Below, one piece after another: positions 17,604-26,831 of a stretch of 32,637 nucleotides of DNA. Positions within the stretch are counted from its first letter, which is position 1; each line of letters starts with the position of its first letter. Source of the stretch: Oceanospirillaceae bacterium (GTDB lineage: Bacteria; Pseudomonadota; Gammaproteobacteria; Pseudomonadales; Balneatricaceae); the NCBI GenBank assembly GCA_024640955.1, contig JAHEDZ010000031.1, positions 1 through 32,637 on the forward strand, given 5' to 3'. Position numbers and translations under genes: made by a program. The notes under the pieces are model-generated. The model did no database searches and was not told where the DNA came from. It worked only from the letters and a program-made list of their open reading frames with translations.

Positions 17604-18577
17604 TGGATATTTGGGTTCAGTTGATCTCAGCGCTCGATTCGACCTTACGCCTGGCAACGCCGTTGATTCTCTGTGCGATGGCAGGCCTCTTCTCTGAGCG
17701 CTCTGGCATCGTCGACATTGGTCTGGAAGGTAAGATGCTCGCTGGCGCCTTCGCCGCGGCCGCGACCACCGCGGTGACCGGTTCAGTCTGGCTTGGCTTG
17801 CTCACTGCGATGGCGGTCTCTATTGCGATGGCGCTACTCCATGGCTTCGCCTGTATTACCCATCGAGGTGATCAGGTGGTATCAGGCTTGGCGATCAATA
17901 TCTTAGCAGCAGGGCTCTCCGTTGTTTTGGGTATCGCCTGGTTCAAGCGTGGTGGTCAAACGCCCTCGCTATCGGGTGATGAACGTTTCCGTCCTATTGA
18001 ACTGCCGTTTGCTGACGCCTTGTCAGATTTACCATTGATTGGACCCATCTACACCGACCTTATCAGTGGCCACAACTTGTTGGTCTACCTCGCATTTTTA
18101 GCTGTGCCTGTTACTTACATCATTGTCTACAAGACACGCTTCGGTCTGCGGCTGCGTGCCGTGGGTGAGAATCCTCAGGCGGTCGATACCGCCGGTATAT
18201 CCGTCGCTTGGTTGCGTTACCGCGCTGTTATTATGGCGGGGCTGTTCTGTGGTCTGGCAGGCGCTTATCTGTCGATCGCCCTTGGAGCGGGTTTCGTGCG
18301 AGATATGTCTGCTGGTAAAGGATATATCGCTTTGGCGGCGCTGATATTCGGTAAGTGGCGCCCAGTGACGGCCATGTTTGCGTGCTTGCTGTTCGGTTTC
18401 CTCGAAGCGCTAGCAACGCGACTCCAGGGTGTTGATCTTCCCTTGGTTGGGCAGATCGAAGTTCAGTTTATGCAGGCGCTGCCCTATGTACTCACAGTGA
18501 TACTGCTGGCCGGCTTTATCGGCCGCGCAATCGCGCCCAAGGCGATCGGCGTACCCTATTCAAAAGATCGAGCCTAG
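17603..18577 (+). CDS. Nucleoside ABC importer permease 2 (NupQ type)
   Basis: A 324-residue partner permease of the BPD_transp_2 family with about 8-9 hydrophobic segments. It opens with LRLATPLILCAMAGLFSERSG and IVDIGLEGKMLAGAF, the signature of the second permease in nucleoside importers, and ends with a basic tail (PYSKDRA). The ATG at 17603 shares one base with the preceding stop (TGATG), and GAGGAGG lies just upstream, showing tight translational coupling. Confidence 0.93.
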   Translation: MDIWVQLISALDSTLRLATPLILCAMAGLFSERSGIVDIGLEGKMLAGAFAAAATTAVTGSVWLGLLTAMAVSIAMALLHGFACITHRGDQVVSGLAINILAAGLSVVLGIAWFKRGGQTPSLSGDERFRPIELPFADALSDLPLIGPIYTDLISGHNLLVYLAFLAVPVTYIIVYKTRFGLRLRAVGENPQAVDTAGISVAWLRYRAVIMAGLFCGLAGAYLSIALGAGFVRDMSAGKGYIALAALIFGKWRPVTAMFACLLFGFLEALATRLQGVDLPLVGQIEVQFMQALPYVLTVILLAGFIGRAIAPKAIGVPYSKDRA

Positions 18578-18600
18578 AAATGATAACGCCAGGACCAACA

Positions 18601-19566
18601 ATGAGCGATCAGATGCACAAGATGATTATCGATACAGACCCGGGTATCGATGATGCGATGGCAATATTCACCGCTATGGCACACCCGCAGATTGAGCTGC
18701 TGGGCCTAACAACCACCTACGGCAACGTCTCTGTCGATCAAGCGACGGTTAATGCGCTAAAACTCGTCGAGATGGCTGGGCTGGATCTGCCCGTCGCCAA
18801 AGGTGTTGCCAATCCTTGGTTTAAGCTGCTGGCGCCATTCCCTGATTTCGTCCATGGGGTAGATGGTTTCGGAAATCTAAACTTAGAGGCGCCAAAACGT
18901 GACGCGGTGTCTCAGAGCGCAGCAGAGTTTATTGTTGAACAAGTGAATCTGCATCCGGGAGAGATCTCGCTAGTGGCGATTGGTCCCTTGGGTAACCTGG
19001 CGACAGCTCTGCATCTGGATCCTGAGCTGCCAAGCAAAGTGAAGCAGGTGGTCATTATGGGCGGTGTTATCGCTACTGATGGCAATGTATCGCCGGTGGC
19101 GGAGGCTAACATCCTCTCCGATCCACACGCCGCAGATCGCGTGTTTGCGGCGCCGTGGAAACTCACAATGGTAGGACTAGATGTCACCCACTCCATTATG
19201 GTGCCGCGCTCGCTGTTTGATGAGATCGCCGAGAAGAACTCGAAGGTTGGTGCGTTTATGCGTGACTCGGCCAAGTTCTATATCGACTTCTACTCCGAGG
19301 TGCGAGATATAGATGGCTGTTACGGTCATGATGTCTCTGCCGTTATCTATGTCGTAGAGCCTGAACTATTTCGAACCGTTTCGGGGCCAGTCTGTGTTGC
19401 GACTGATGGGCCAGCCATAGGGCAGACCATTATGAGCCGTTATGGTATTCCTTACCCTGTTAATTATTGGAACGACCGGCCTGCGCAGTATGCGTGTATG
19501 ACTGTCGATGACCAAGGTGTTTTGGAGACTTTCAAACAGGCTATGATCTCGTCCTATTGGGGCTAG
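18601..19566 (+). CDS. Nucleoside hydrolase (inosine-uridine preferring family)
   Basis: A 321-residue enzyme that splits the N-glycosidic bond of ribonucleosides into base and ribose. The Ca-binding DTDPGIDD signature is at residues 11-18. Other family features are TTTYGNVSVDQATVNAL, VAIGPLGNLATAL, VIMGGVIATDGNVSPVAEANILSDPHAA and GCYGHDVSAV with the active-site histidine. Base specificity cannot be read with confidence. No signal peptide is present, so it acts in the cytoplasm on nucleosides brought in by the importer just upstream. An ATG at 18580 lies in frame, but AGGA at 18591-18594 is well placed for the ATG at 18601. Confidence 0.93.
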   Translation: MSDQMHKMIIDTDPGIDDAMAIFTAMAHPQIELLGLTTTYGNVSVDQATVNALKLVEMAGLDLPVAKGVANPWFKLLAPFPDFVHGVDGFGNLNLEAPKRDAVSQSAAEFIVEQVNLHPGEISLVAIGPLGNLATALHLDPELPSKVKQVVIMGGVIATDGNVSPVAEANILSDPHAADRVFAAPWKLTMVGLDVTHSIMVPRSLFDEIAEKNSKVGAFMRDSAKFYIDFYSEVRDIDGCYGHDVSAVIYVVEPELFRTVSGPVCVATDGPAIGQTIMSRYGIPYPVNYWNDRPAQYACMTVDDQGVLETFKQAMISSYWG

Positions 19567-19571
19567 TGCTT

Positions 19572-19686
19572 GGCGAGCGGATCCGGATACCCCTTTCTGG
19601 GCCCGCTCGAGACTTCCCTGTATCGCTTCGTGTTTTACTTCCCTGTAAAACAAGATCCCAGAAAGGGGTATCCGGACCCTCTCGCC
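19572..19686. repeat. 115-base nested palindrome
   Basis: Left arm 19572-19601 and right arm 19657-19686 are inverted copies of 30 bases. The inner 20 (TCCGGATACCCCTTTCTGGG) match perfectly and the outer 10 differ at only a couple of positions. The 55-base middle contains a second perfect hairpin, TGTTTTAC 19631-19638 with GTAAAACA 19645-19652, and two copies of CTTCCCTGT. The structure is far longer than an intrinsic terminator and begins 5 bases after the hydrolase stop. A dispersed palindromic element or a small non-autonomous mobile element is my preferred reading; it may also act as the operon's terminator. Confidence 0.75.
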
Positions 19687-19910
19687 CTCCCTTTGCTCAG
19701 TAAAGTCGTCGTATTTTATTGAAGCCTTCAGGCGACTATGCAGGGTAGTGGAGCGTTGCTGAGATACGAAAAGTCACATCTGTTTGGTAAGTCATTATCA
19801 ATAAACGAAAAGTTCTCTGGAAACAGGCCAAATAGGATCTGAGCTGAAAACGGGTTCGTAGTGGTTAGGGTGAATAAAGCAAGCCTACCCTGAGGCGAGG
19901 AGAGCGATAG
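19687..19910. other. Non-coding interval before the dienelactone-hydrolase-family gene
   Basis: Together with the palindrome just upstream, this makes 344 bases without a gene. Beyond the palindrome I see only an AT-richer stretch that presumably holds the promoter of the next gene, and its ribosome site GAGGAG close to 19899-19904. No other structure stands out. Confidence 0.4.
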
Positions 19911-20738
19911 ATGTGTACTGAGATCGGATGTGGTTACAAGAATACGGACAAGCCGTTGCCAACTGCAACGGACCAGCAGCGTCGACTGTTTTTGAAAGGT
20001 ATGGCTGCGCTACCGCTGGCGGTTGTGTTGGCGGATCCTAAGTTGGCAGCGGCGGCAGGTCACAAGATGCCGACGGTAGAGGTAACGTTGCCTGACGGTT
20101 CTATGGCGACAGCCGATATTGCGCTTCCAGCAACAACGGATAAGGCGCCGACAGTACTGCTGATCCACGAATGGTGGGGGCTTAATGATCAGATCCGCGC
20201 GGTTGCAAATGAGCTAGCCGAGCAGGGTTATATTGCGCTAGCGGTCGATCTTTACGATGGTCAGTACGGCGGTACGCCGAAAGAGGCGATGGCCTTGATG
20301 CGCGCACTAAACCCGCAACGTGCAACTGATACATTGGCGGCTTGGGTTGATTGGCTGAAAAACCATGAGCGCTCGAACGGCAAAGTGGCAACCTTGGGTT
20401 GGTGCTTCGGTGGCGGCTGGTCGCTTAATGCCTCGCTGGCAACCGCAGTCGATGCAACAGTCATCTATTACGGTAACGTGGCTAAGAGCGCGGATGATCT
20501 GGCGAGCTTGAACTCTCCGGTGCTCGGTCACTTTGGCACCTTGGACAAAAACATCAACGAAGAGATGGTTGCTGGTTTTGAATCTTCCCTTAAAGAGGCC
20601 GGTAAAACAGACTACACCCTCCACTGGTACGAGGCGGATCACGCCTTCGCTAATCCGAGTGGTGCGCGTTACGACGAGGCTGACGCCGCGCTCGCATGGA
20701 GTCGAACCACAGAATTTCTGGCGGATAATCTGAGCTAA
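19911..20738 (+). CDS. Dienelactone hydrolase family protein with a Tat-like leader
   Basis: A 275-residue alpha/beta hydrolase. The catalytic triad is visible: C165 in GWCFGGGWS, D212 in GTLDKNIN and H244 in DHAFANP, plus E87 in HEWWGLN, which matches the glutamate gating the cysteine in dienelactone hydrolases. Unusually, residues 21-47 read DQQRRLFLKGMAALPLAVVL..AAAA, with twin arginines R24-R25 and the hydrophobic core of a Tat signal, so it is probably periplasmic. Before it lies a short cysteine-containing segment (MCTEIGCGYKN). Characterised enzymes hydrolyse dienelactones in chlorocatechol breakdown, but the family is broad and no aromatic pathway genes are near. It is a single-gene unit ending in a strong terminator. 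Confidence 0.85.
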   Translation: MCTEIGCGYKNTDKPLPTATDQQRRLFLKGMAALPLAVVLADPKLAAAAGHKMPTVEVTLPDGSMATADIALPATTDKAPTVLLIHEWWGLNDQIRAVANELAEQGYIALAVDLYDGQYGGTPKEAMALMRALNPQRATDTLAAWVDWLKNHERSNGKVATLGWCFGGGWSLNASLATAVDATVIYYGNVAKSADDLASLNSPVLGHFGTLDKNINEEMVAGFESSLKEAGKTDYTLHWYEADHAFANPSGARYDEADAALAWSRTTEFLADNLS

Positions 20739-20760
20739 ACAACAAAAACAGCACCTACTG

Positions 20761-20792
20761 GGCCGGGTAATCGAGAGATTACTCGGCCTTTT
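20761..20792 (+). terminator. Rho-independent terminator after the hydrolase gene
   Basis: GGCCGGGTAATC at 20761-20772 pairs over its whole length (one G-T pair) with GATTACTCGGCC at 20777-20788 around a GAGA (GNRA) tetraloop, followed by TTTTA. It lies 22 bases after the stop codon. Confidence 0.92.
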
Positions 20793-20879
20793 AGCTTCCG
20801 AGGGTTTAGAAGCCCTTGCTAAGGTTTATGTATGTAGAGGTTTTTCGATACAATAGGGGAACTTCTACAGGAACTCTCC

Positions 20880-21653
20880 ATGTCTGATCAAAATCAAAGC
20901 GACGATCTAGAGCAACATATCAACGATACGCCTGAGCCAGGTGATGAGGCATCTAAGCCTCCGCGCGGTGTTTATCTACTTCCCAATCTATTTACCACGG
21001 GTGCACTGTTTTCAGGCTTTTATGCTGTAATTGCGGGTATGAATGGCCATTTTGAAGCCGCAGCCATCGCTATCTTTGTGGCGATGGTTTTTGATGGCTT
21101 GGATGGGCGTGTTGCCCGCATGACTAATACGCAGAGTAAGTTTGGTGCTGAGTATGACTCTTTATCTGATATGGTTTCGTTCGGTGTCGCTCCTGCGCTG
21201 GTTGCTTTCACCTGGAGTCTGAATGAGGCTGGAAAATGGGGCTGGCTTGCCGCCTTCATCTACTGTGCTTGTGCAGCGCTGCGTCTAGCGCGCTTCAATA
21301 CTCAGATCGGCTCCATGGATAAGCGTTTCTTTATGGGGCTACCTAGCCCCGCCGCGGCGGCCACGGTAGCGGGTCTGATTTGGTGGGCTGATGTCGAGGG
21401 CTGGAGCCCTGAGGGTGTCGCGGGTTTAATAGCCCTCTATGTCGCCGTTATCGGTCTGCTGATGGTGAGTAATGTGCTCTATCACAGTGGCAAAGAGATC
21501 AACCTCAAAGGCCGTATATCCTTCCCTAAAATGATTGTCTTAGTCTTGGTCGCAGGCTTTATCTCGACCGAGCCCCAACTCTGGCTCTGGCTCATCCTCC
21601 TAGGGTACACAATCTCAGGCCCAATCCTCTGGCTCAAACGCAAAGCCTCGTAA
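20880..21653 (+). CDS. pssA: CDP-diacylglycerol--serine O-phosphatidyltransferase
   Basis: A 257-residue membrane enzyme making phosphatidylserine, the precursor of phosphatidylethanolamine. The CDP-alcohol phosphotransferase motif DGx2ARx8Gx3Dx3D is intact: D75, G76, A79, R80, G89, D93 and D97. About seven hydrophobic segments follow a polar, acidic N-terminus of roughly 28 residues (MSDQNQSDDLEQHINDT...). This is the multi-pass type, not the peripheral PssA of E. coli. In pseudomonads the gene sits after ilvIHC and before msrPQ; here it keeps the msrPQ neighbour but is separated from ilvIH by the nucleoside module. AGGAA precedes the ATG. Confidence 0.95.
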   Translation: MSDQNQSDDLEQHINDTPEPGDEASKPPRGVYLLPNLFTTGALFSGFYAVIAGMNGHFEAAAIAIFVAMVFDGLDGRVARMTNTQSKFGAEYDSLSDMVSFGVAPALVAFTWSLNEAGKWGWLAAFIYCACAALRLARFNTQIGSMDKRFFMGLPSPAAAATVAGLIWWADVEGWSPEGVAGLIALYVAVIGLLMVSNVLYHSGKEINLKGRISFPKMIVLVLVAGFISTEPQLWLWLILLGYTISGPILWLKRKAS

Positions 21654-21667
21654 TCATCGCATTGTTA

Positions 21668-21769
21668 GCAGCCGAGTAAGTATTTATCAGACACGCCGTA
21701 AACCCATCCATGGGGGCTTCGTGACCGCATCCATGCGGTCAAGAGTCTGCTAAACACTTACTCGGCTGC
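21668..21769. repeat. 102-base nested palindrome with two CATCCATG hairpins
   Basis: Outer arms 21668-21692 and 21745-21769 are inverted copies matching at 23 of 25 bases (GCAGCCGAGTAAG at the outer end). Inside are two tandem hairpins with the same core: CCCAT-CC-ATGGG at 21703-21714 and GACCGCAT-CC-ATGCGGTC at 21723-21740. It starts 14 bases after the pssA stop and is followed by TTTT at 21771-21774, so it may terminate pssA. The size, bounded ends and doubled internal hairpin suggest a dispersed repeat element of the REP or MITE kind; other copies cannot be seen in this window. Confidence 0.75.
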
Positions 21770-21875
21770 TTTTCCCTAGATTGATTCCTATCCTGAGTAA
21801 TCTAGTCCCGAGAAAATTATGTAAGGACTGAGTAAGTTCACCGACTAAACTGTAAATAAACAGTGTGAGGCACCT

Positions 21876-22874
21876 ATGCTTATTCAGAAACCTAACAAGA
21901 TCCCTTCAAGCGAAATTACGCCGGAGTCGGTTTATCTAAACCGACGTCGCTTTATGCAAGCCTTTGCAGGTGTGGGGCTTGCGGCTGCAGCATTGCCTGC
22001 GTCAGCTTTGCTATCGTCGGGTGATACCGAACTTCCCATCTACCCTGGCCCTAACTGGCTGCAGCCTAAGTTGAAGGCGGCACCCACGACGATTGTTGCT
22101 GAGGATGATGTGGCTCCTTATGACGCCGTAATAACTCACAATAATTTTTATGAGTTTGGTACCAAGAAGTCAGATCCGTTCGAGAAGGCGCAGGAGTTCA
22201 ACACTGATCCTTGGAAGGTAGAGGTGAGCGGCGAGGTGGAGAGTCCGGGTGTTTATAACCTAGAAGACCTGATCGCCAAAGTGGACCTAGAAGAGCGGGT
22301 CTACCGTCTGCGCTGCGTTGAGGCCTGGTCGATGGTGATTCCGTGGATCGGATTTGAACTTGGCTCGCTACTGAAGCAGTTTAACCCTACATCCAAAGCC
22401 AAATATGTTGAGTTTGTGACCTTGGTGGATAAGGAGCAGATGCCGGGGCAGCGTGGATTCTTTAGCTCACTGGATTGGCCGTACACCGAAGGGCTGAGGA
22501 TGGATGAAGCGATGCATCCGCTGACGCTTATGGCCGTCGGCCTTTACGGAAACTCTTTGCCACCACAAAACGGCGCGCCGTTTAGGCTGGTGGTTCCATG
22601 GAAGTACGGTTTTAAGAGCATTAAGTCGATCGTGGCAATTCGTTTGACTGAAACCATGCCTAAAGCGACTTGGAATCAGACGGCTCCGGGCGAGTATGGC
22701 TTCTATGCCAATGTGAACCCAAAGGTCGACCATCCTCGCTGGAGCCAAGCGACCGAGCGCCGTCTGCCGGCAAGTCTGCTAAATCCTCGCATTATCGATA
22801 CGCAGATGTTCAACGGCTATGCCGATGAGGTTGCCAGTCTTTACAGCGGTATGGACCTAACCAAGTGGTATTAA
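21876..22874 (+). CDS. msrP: Methionine sulfoxide reductase catalytic subunit MsrP (YedY)
   Basis: A 332-residue periplasmic molybdopterin enzyme that reduces methionine sulfoxide in envelope proteins. The Tat signal is clear (LNRRRFMQAFAGVGLAAAAL, arginines about 23-25, cleavage likely in the PASAL region). The sulfite-oxidase fold follows with the molybdenum-ligating cysteine C147 in YRLRCVEAWSMVIPW. Other family blocks are LTLMAVGLYG, LPPQNGAPFRLVVPWKYGFKSIKSI and the C-terminal FNGYADEVASLYSGMDLTKWY. The length matches E. coli MsrP (334). Its electron donor MsrQ follows after 4 bases. Confidence 0.97.
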   Translation: MLIQKPNKIPSSEITPESVYLNRRRFMQAFAGVGLAAAALPASALLSSGDTELPIYPGPNWLQPKLKAAPTTIVAEDDVAPYDAVITHNNFYEFGTKKSDPFEKAQEFNTDPWKVEVSGEVESPGVYNLEDLIAKVDLEERVYRLRCVEAWSMVIPWIGFELGSLLKQFNPTSKAKYVEFVTLVDKEQMPGQRGFFSSLDWPYTEGLRMDEAMHPLTLMAVGLYGNSLPPQNGAPFRLVVPWKYGFKSIKSIVAIRLTETMPKATWNQTAPGEYGFYANVNPKVDHPRWSQATERRLPASLLNPRIIDTQMFNGYADEVASLYSGMDLTKWY

Positions 22875-22878
22875 CCCA

Positions 22879-23496
22879 ATGTTAGTGGCTCAGAAGTTCT
22901 CAAATCTGCGTTGGGGCTCGATTGCTCAGTGGTGGTTGGTGTTTCTTGCTGCGCTGTTACCCCTAGTGCTTTTAGTCGACGCTTTGCTAGCGAACCGTCT
23001 GGGTGCGGATCCCGCCAAGACGATCGTGGACGAACTTGGCACTTGGGCGCTGATCTTTTTGTGGCTCACTTTGGCAATTACTCCGGCACGGCGGCTCTTT
23101 AATTGGCGCAAACCCCTGTTGTTTCGTCGGATGTTGGGGTTGTATGCCTTCTTTTATGCAGTGCTGCACTTAGTTTCGGTGGGCACCTTCATATTGGGTT
23201 GGCGTGCAGACCTGATCGTGCGCGAAGTTACTGAGCGGCCTTACGTGATTGCGGGCTTCGTTGCTTTTCTACTTTTGATGCCGTTAGCAGTCACCTCTAC
23301 AAGAGGTTGGCAGACCCGCTTGGGGCCCAAATGGAGGTCCTTGCATCGTTTGGTCTATCCAGCGTCTGTTTTGGTCCTACTGCATTTCGTTTGGTTGATT
23401 CGGGCGAGCTATGCAGAGGCTCTTTTATACGGATTGCTACTTGCATTTCTACTTGGAATACGTTTGTATTACACCCGCAATTGGAGGACCAGATGA
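22879..23496 (+). CDS. msrQ: Heme-binding membrane subunit MsrQ (YedZ)
   Basis: A 205-residue inner-membrane b-type cytochrome that passes electrons from the respiratory chain or flavin to MsrP. About six membrane segments are visible, with conserved histidines in FYAVLHLVSVGTF and SLHRLVYPASVLVLLHFVW, expected heme ligands of the ferric-reductase-like family. It starts 4 bases after msrP with no strong ribosome site, so coupling to msrP is likely. The stop overlaps the following small gene by 4 bases (ATGA). Confidence 0.95.
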   Translation: MLVAQKFSNLRWGSIAQWWLVFLAALLPLVLLVDALLANRLGADPAKTIVDELGTWALIFLWLTLAITPARRLFNWRKPLLFRRMLGLYAFFYAVLHLVSVGTFILGWRADLIVREVTERPYVIAGFVAFLLLMPLAVTSTRGWQTRLGPKWRSLHRLVYPASVLVLLHFVWLIRASYAEALLYGLLLAFLLGIRLYYTRNWRTR

Positions 23497-23687
23497 ACTC
23501 ATTTTTTAGCGCTATGCGCAGCACGCTTTCAAGTTTTCTTGGGGTGCAGTCTGAAAAGCAGCGTGAAGAAGATTTCACCAACGGGAAGCCTATTCATTTC
23601 ATTGCGAGTGGTTTGATACTGGCAGCAGCATTTGTAGTAGTCGTAATGCTGGTTGTTGAAGGGGTATTGGCGCTTGCTCAGAAATGA
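23493..23687 (+). CDS. DUF2970 single-pass membrane protein, 64 residues
   Basis: The ATG at 23493 overlaps the msrQ stop and has GGAGG at 23483-23487, 5 bases upstream. The N-terminal half contains SAMRSTLSSFLGVQSEKQREEDFTNGKP, the pattern I associate with DUF2970, followed by one membrane segment (HFIASGLILAAAFVVVVMLVVEGVLALA). The frame stays open upstream to 23307, but that part is msrQ in another frame. DUF2970 genes often sit beside cox genes in gammaproteobacteria, and here coxB follows 108 bases later. Function unknown; a role near the oxidase is only suggested by position. Confidence 0.85.
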   Translation: MNSFFSAMRSTLSSFLGVQSEKQREEDFTNGKPIHFIASGLILAAAFVVVVMLVVEGVLALAQK

Positions 23688-23795
23688 GATTGCGGATTCG
23701 CGGGTGACGGAGAACACACGCGGATTTAGTTATACAATAATCACAATATGTTACGCGTCGGCCGGATGATCTTCGGCTGGTTCGAGAGGCCAAGC

Positions 23796-25228
23796 ATGGA
23801 AACAAGAAAAAATATCCTGCGAGGTAGCCTATTTGGTGCGTTGACGATGCCGTCTGCAGCCTTTGCAGAGTGGGGTCTGAATATGCCGGTGGGTGTGACT
23901 GAAATTAGTCGTTCAGTCTTTAGCCTTCACATGACTATTTTCTGGGTCTGTGTCGCCATCGCCGTAGTGGTGTTTGGTGTCATGTTTTACTCAATGTTTC
24001 ACCACCGCAAATCTCGTGGTGCTAAATCAGCACACTTCCACGAGAACACCACTGTTGAGGTGATCTGGACGATAATACCGGTCGCGATCCTCGTTGCAAT
24101 GGCGGTACCTTCTGCCGCTACTCTGATCGAAATGTACGACCCTTCTGATGCTGAAATTGATGTTCAGATTACCGGCTATCAATGGAAATGGAAGTACGAC
24201 TACCTTGACGAAGAAGTCAGCTTCTTTTCGAACCTCTCGACCTCTCGTGACGCGATCTACAATGCCGAGCAAAAAGGCGAAAATTATCTGCTAGAAGTGG
24301 ATAAGCATCTAGTTTTGCCGGTAGATACCAAAATACGCTTCCTGCTAACCGCAAATGATGTAATTCATAGCTGGTGGGTACCTGATCTCGCGGTGAAGAA
24401 GGACGCTATCCCTGGTTTCATCAATGAGTCGTGGACTATTATTGAAAAACCAGGGATCTACCGCGGCCAGTGTACTGAACTCTGTGGTAAAGACCACGGT
24501 TACATGCCAGTCGTTGTTGAAGCAGTTAGTAAAGAAGACTACGCAGCTTGGGTAGCAACGATTAAGGCAGAAGCGGCGGCGAAGGCCGATCTAGCTGGCA
24601 AAACCTGGACGCTTGATGAGCTCATGACTGAAGGTGAGCAGGTTTACCTCAAAGCTTGTGCAGCGTGTCACATGCCTAACGGTGAAGGTCTGCCAGGTGC
24701 GTTCCCTGCGCTTAAAAACAGCCCGATTGCAGTCGGCGACGTTGCGGCGCACATCGATATCGTAGTGAACGGCAAGCCGGGTACTGCAATGCAGGCCTAC
24801 AAAGATCAGCTGAGTGCGGTTGAGATGGCGGCGGTTATCACTTACGAGCGTAATGCTTGGGGCAATAACACGGGCGAAGCGGTTACACCGAATCAGATTG
24901 CGGACATGTCTTGGGATATGGATCGTTTGATGACAGTCGGCGAAGAAGTTTACGGTAAAGCTTGTGCAGCTTGTCACCAGCCTAACGGTCAGGGTATTCC
25001 TGGCGCGTTCCCAGGACTGGTTGGCACCGACATCGTTATGGGTGATATCGGCGCGCACATCGACATCGTCGTGAACGGTAAAGCCGGCTCCGCGATGCAG
25101 GCTTTTAAGGATCAGCTCTCTCCTGAGGAGATTGCAGCAGTTGTAACCTACGAGCGTAACGCTTGGGGTAATAATGTAGGCGACAGCGTGAAGCCATCAA
25201 CTGTGGCTAGCTGGAATGGAGGTGAAAA

Positions 25229-25232
<4 letters not shown>
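23796..25232 (+). CDS. coxB: Cytochrome c oxidase subunit II with two C-terminal cytochrome c domains
   Basis: A 478-residue CuA-bearing subunit that accepts electrons for the aa3 oxidase. After a signal peptide (cleavage near SAAFA, residue 25) come two membrane segments (about 46-66 and 85-107). The CuA domain follows, with C226, C230, H234 and M237 in [12 protein letters not shown] and the aromatic [10 protein letters not shown]. Then come two similar cytochrome c domains with heme sites CAACH at 288-292 and 390-394, exactly 102 residues apart, each with a candidate Met ligand (TAMQAY, SAMQAF). Most relatives have none or one such domain. The ATG at 23796 is preferred over 23748: GAGAGG is 6 bases upstream and the signal peptide then begins at the N-terminus. 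Confidence 0.96.
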
Positions 25233-26830
<1,598 letters not shown>

Positions 26831-26831
26831 G

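Noticed and set aside
18580-18600. Upstream start of the nucleoside hydrolase
   Set aside because: The ATG at 18601 has a better ribosome site and fits the family length; the upstream one adds seven unconserved residues.
23748-23795. Longer CoxB start at 23748
   Set aside because: It would add 16 residues before the signal peptide and lacks a ribosome site; the ATG at 23796 has one.
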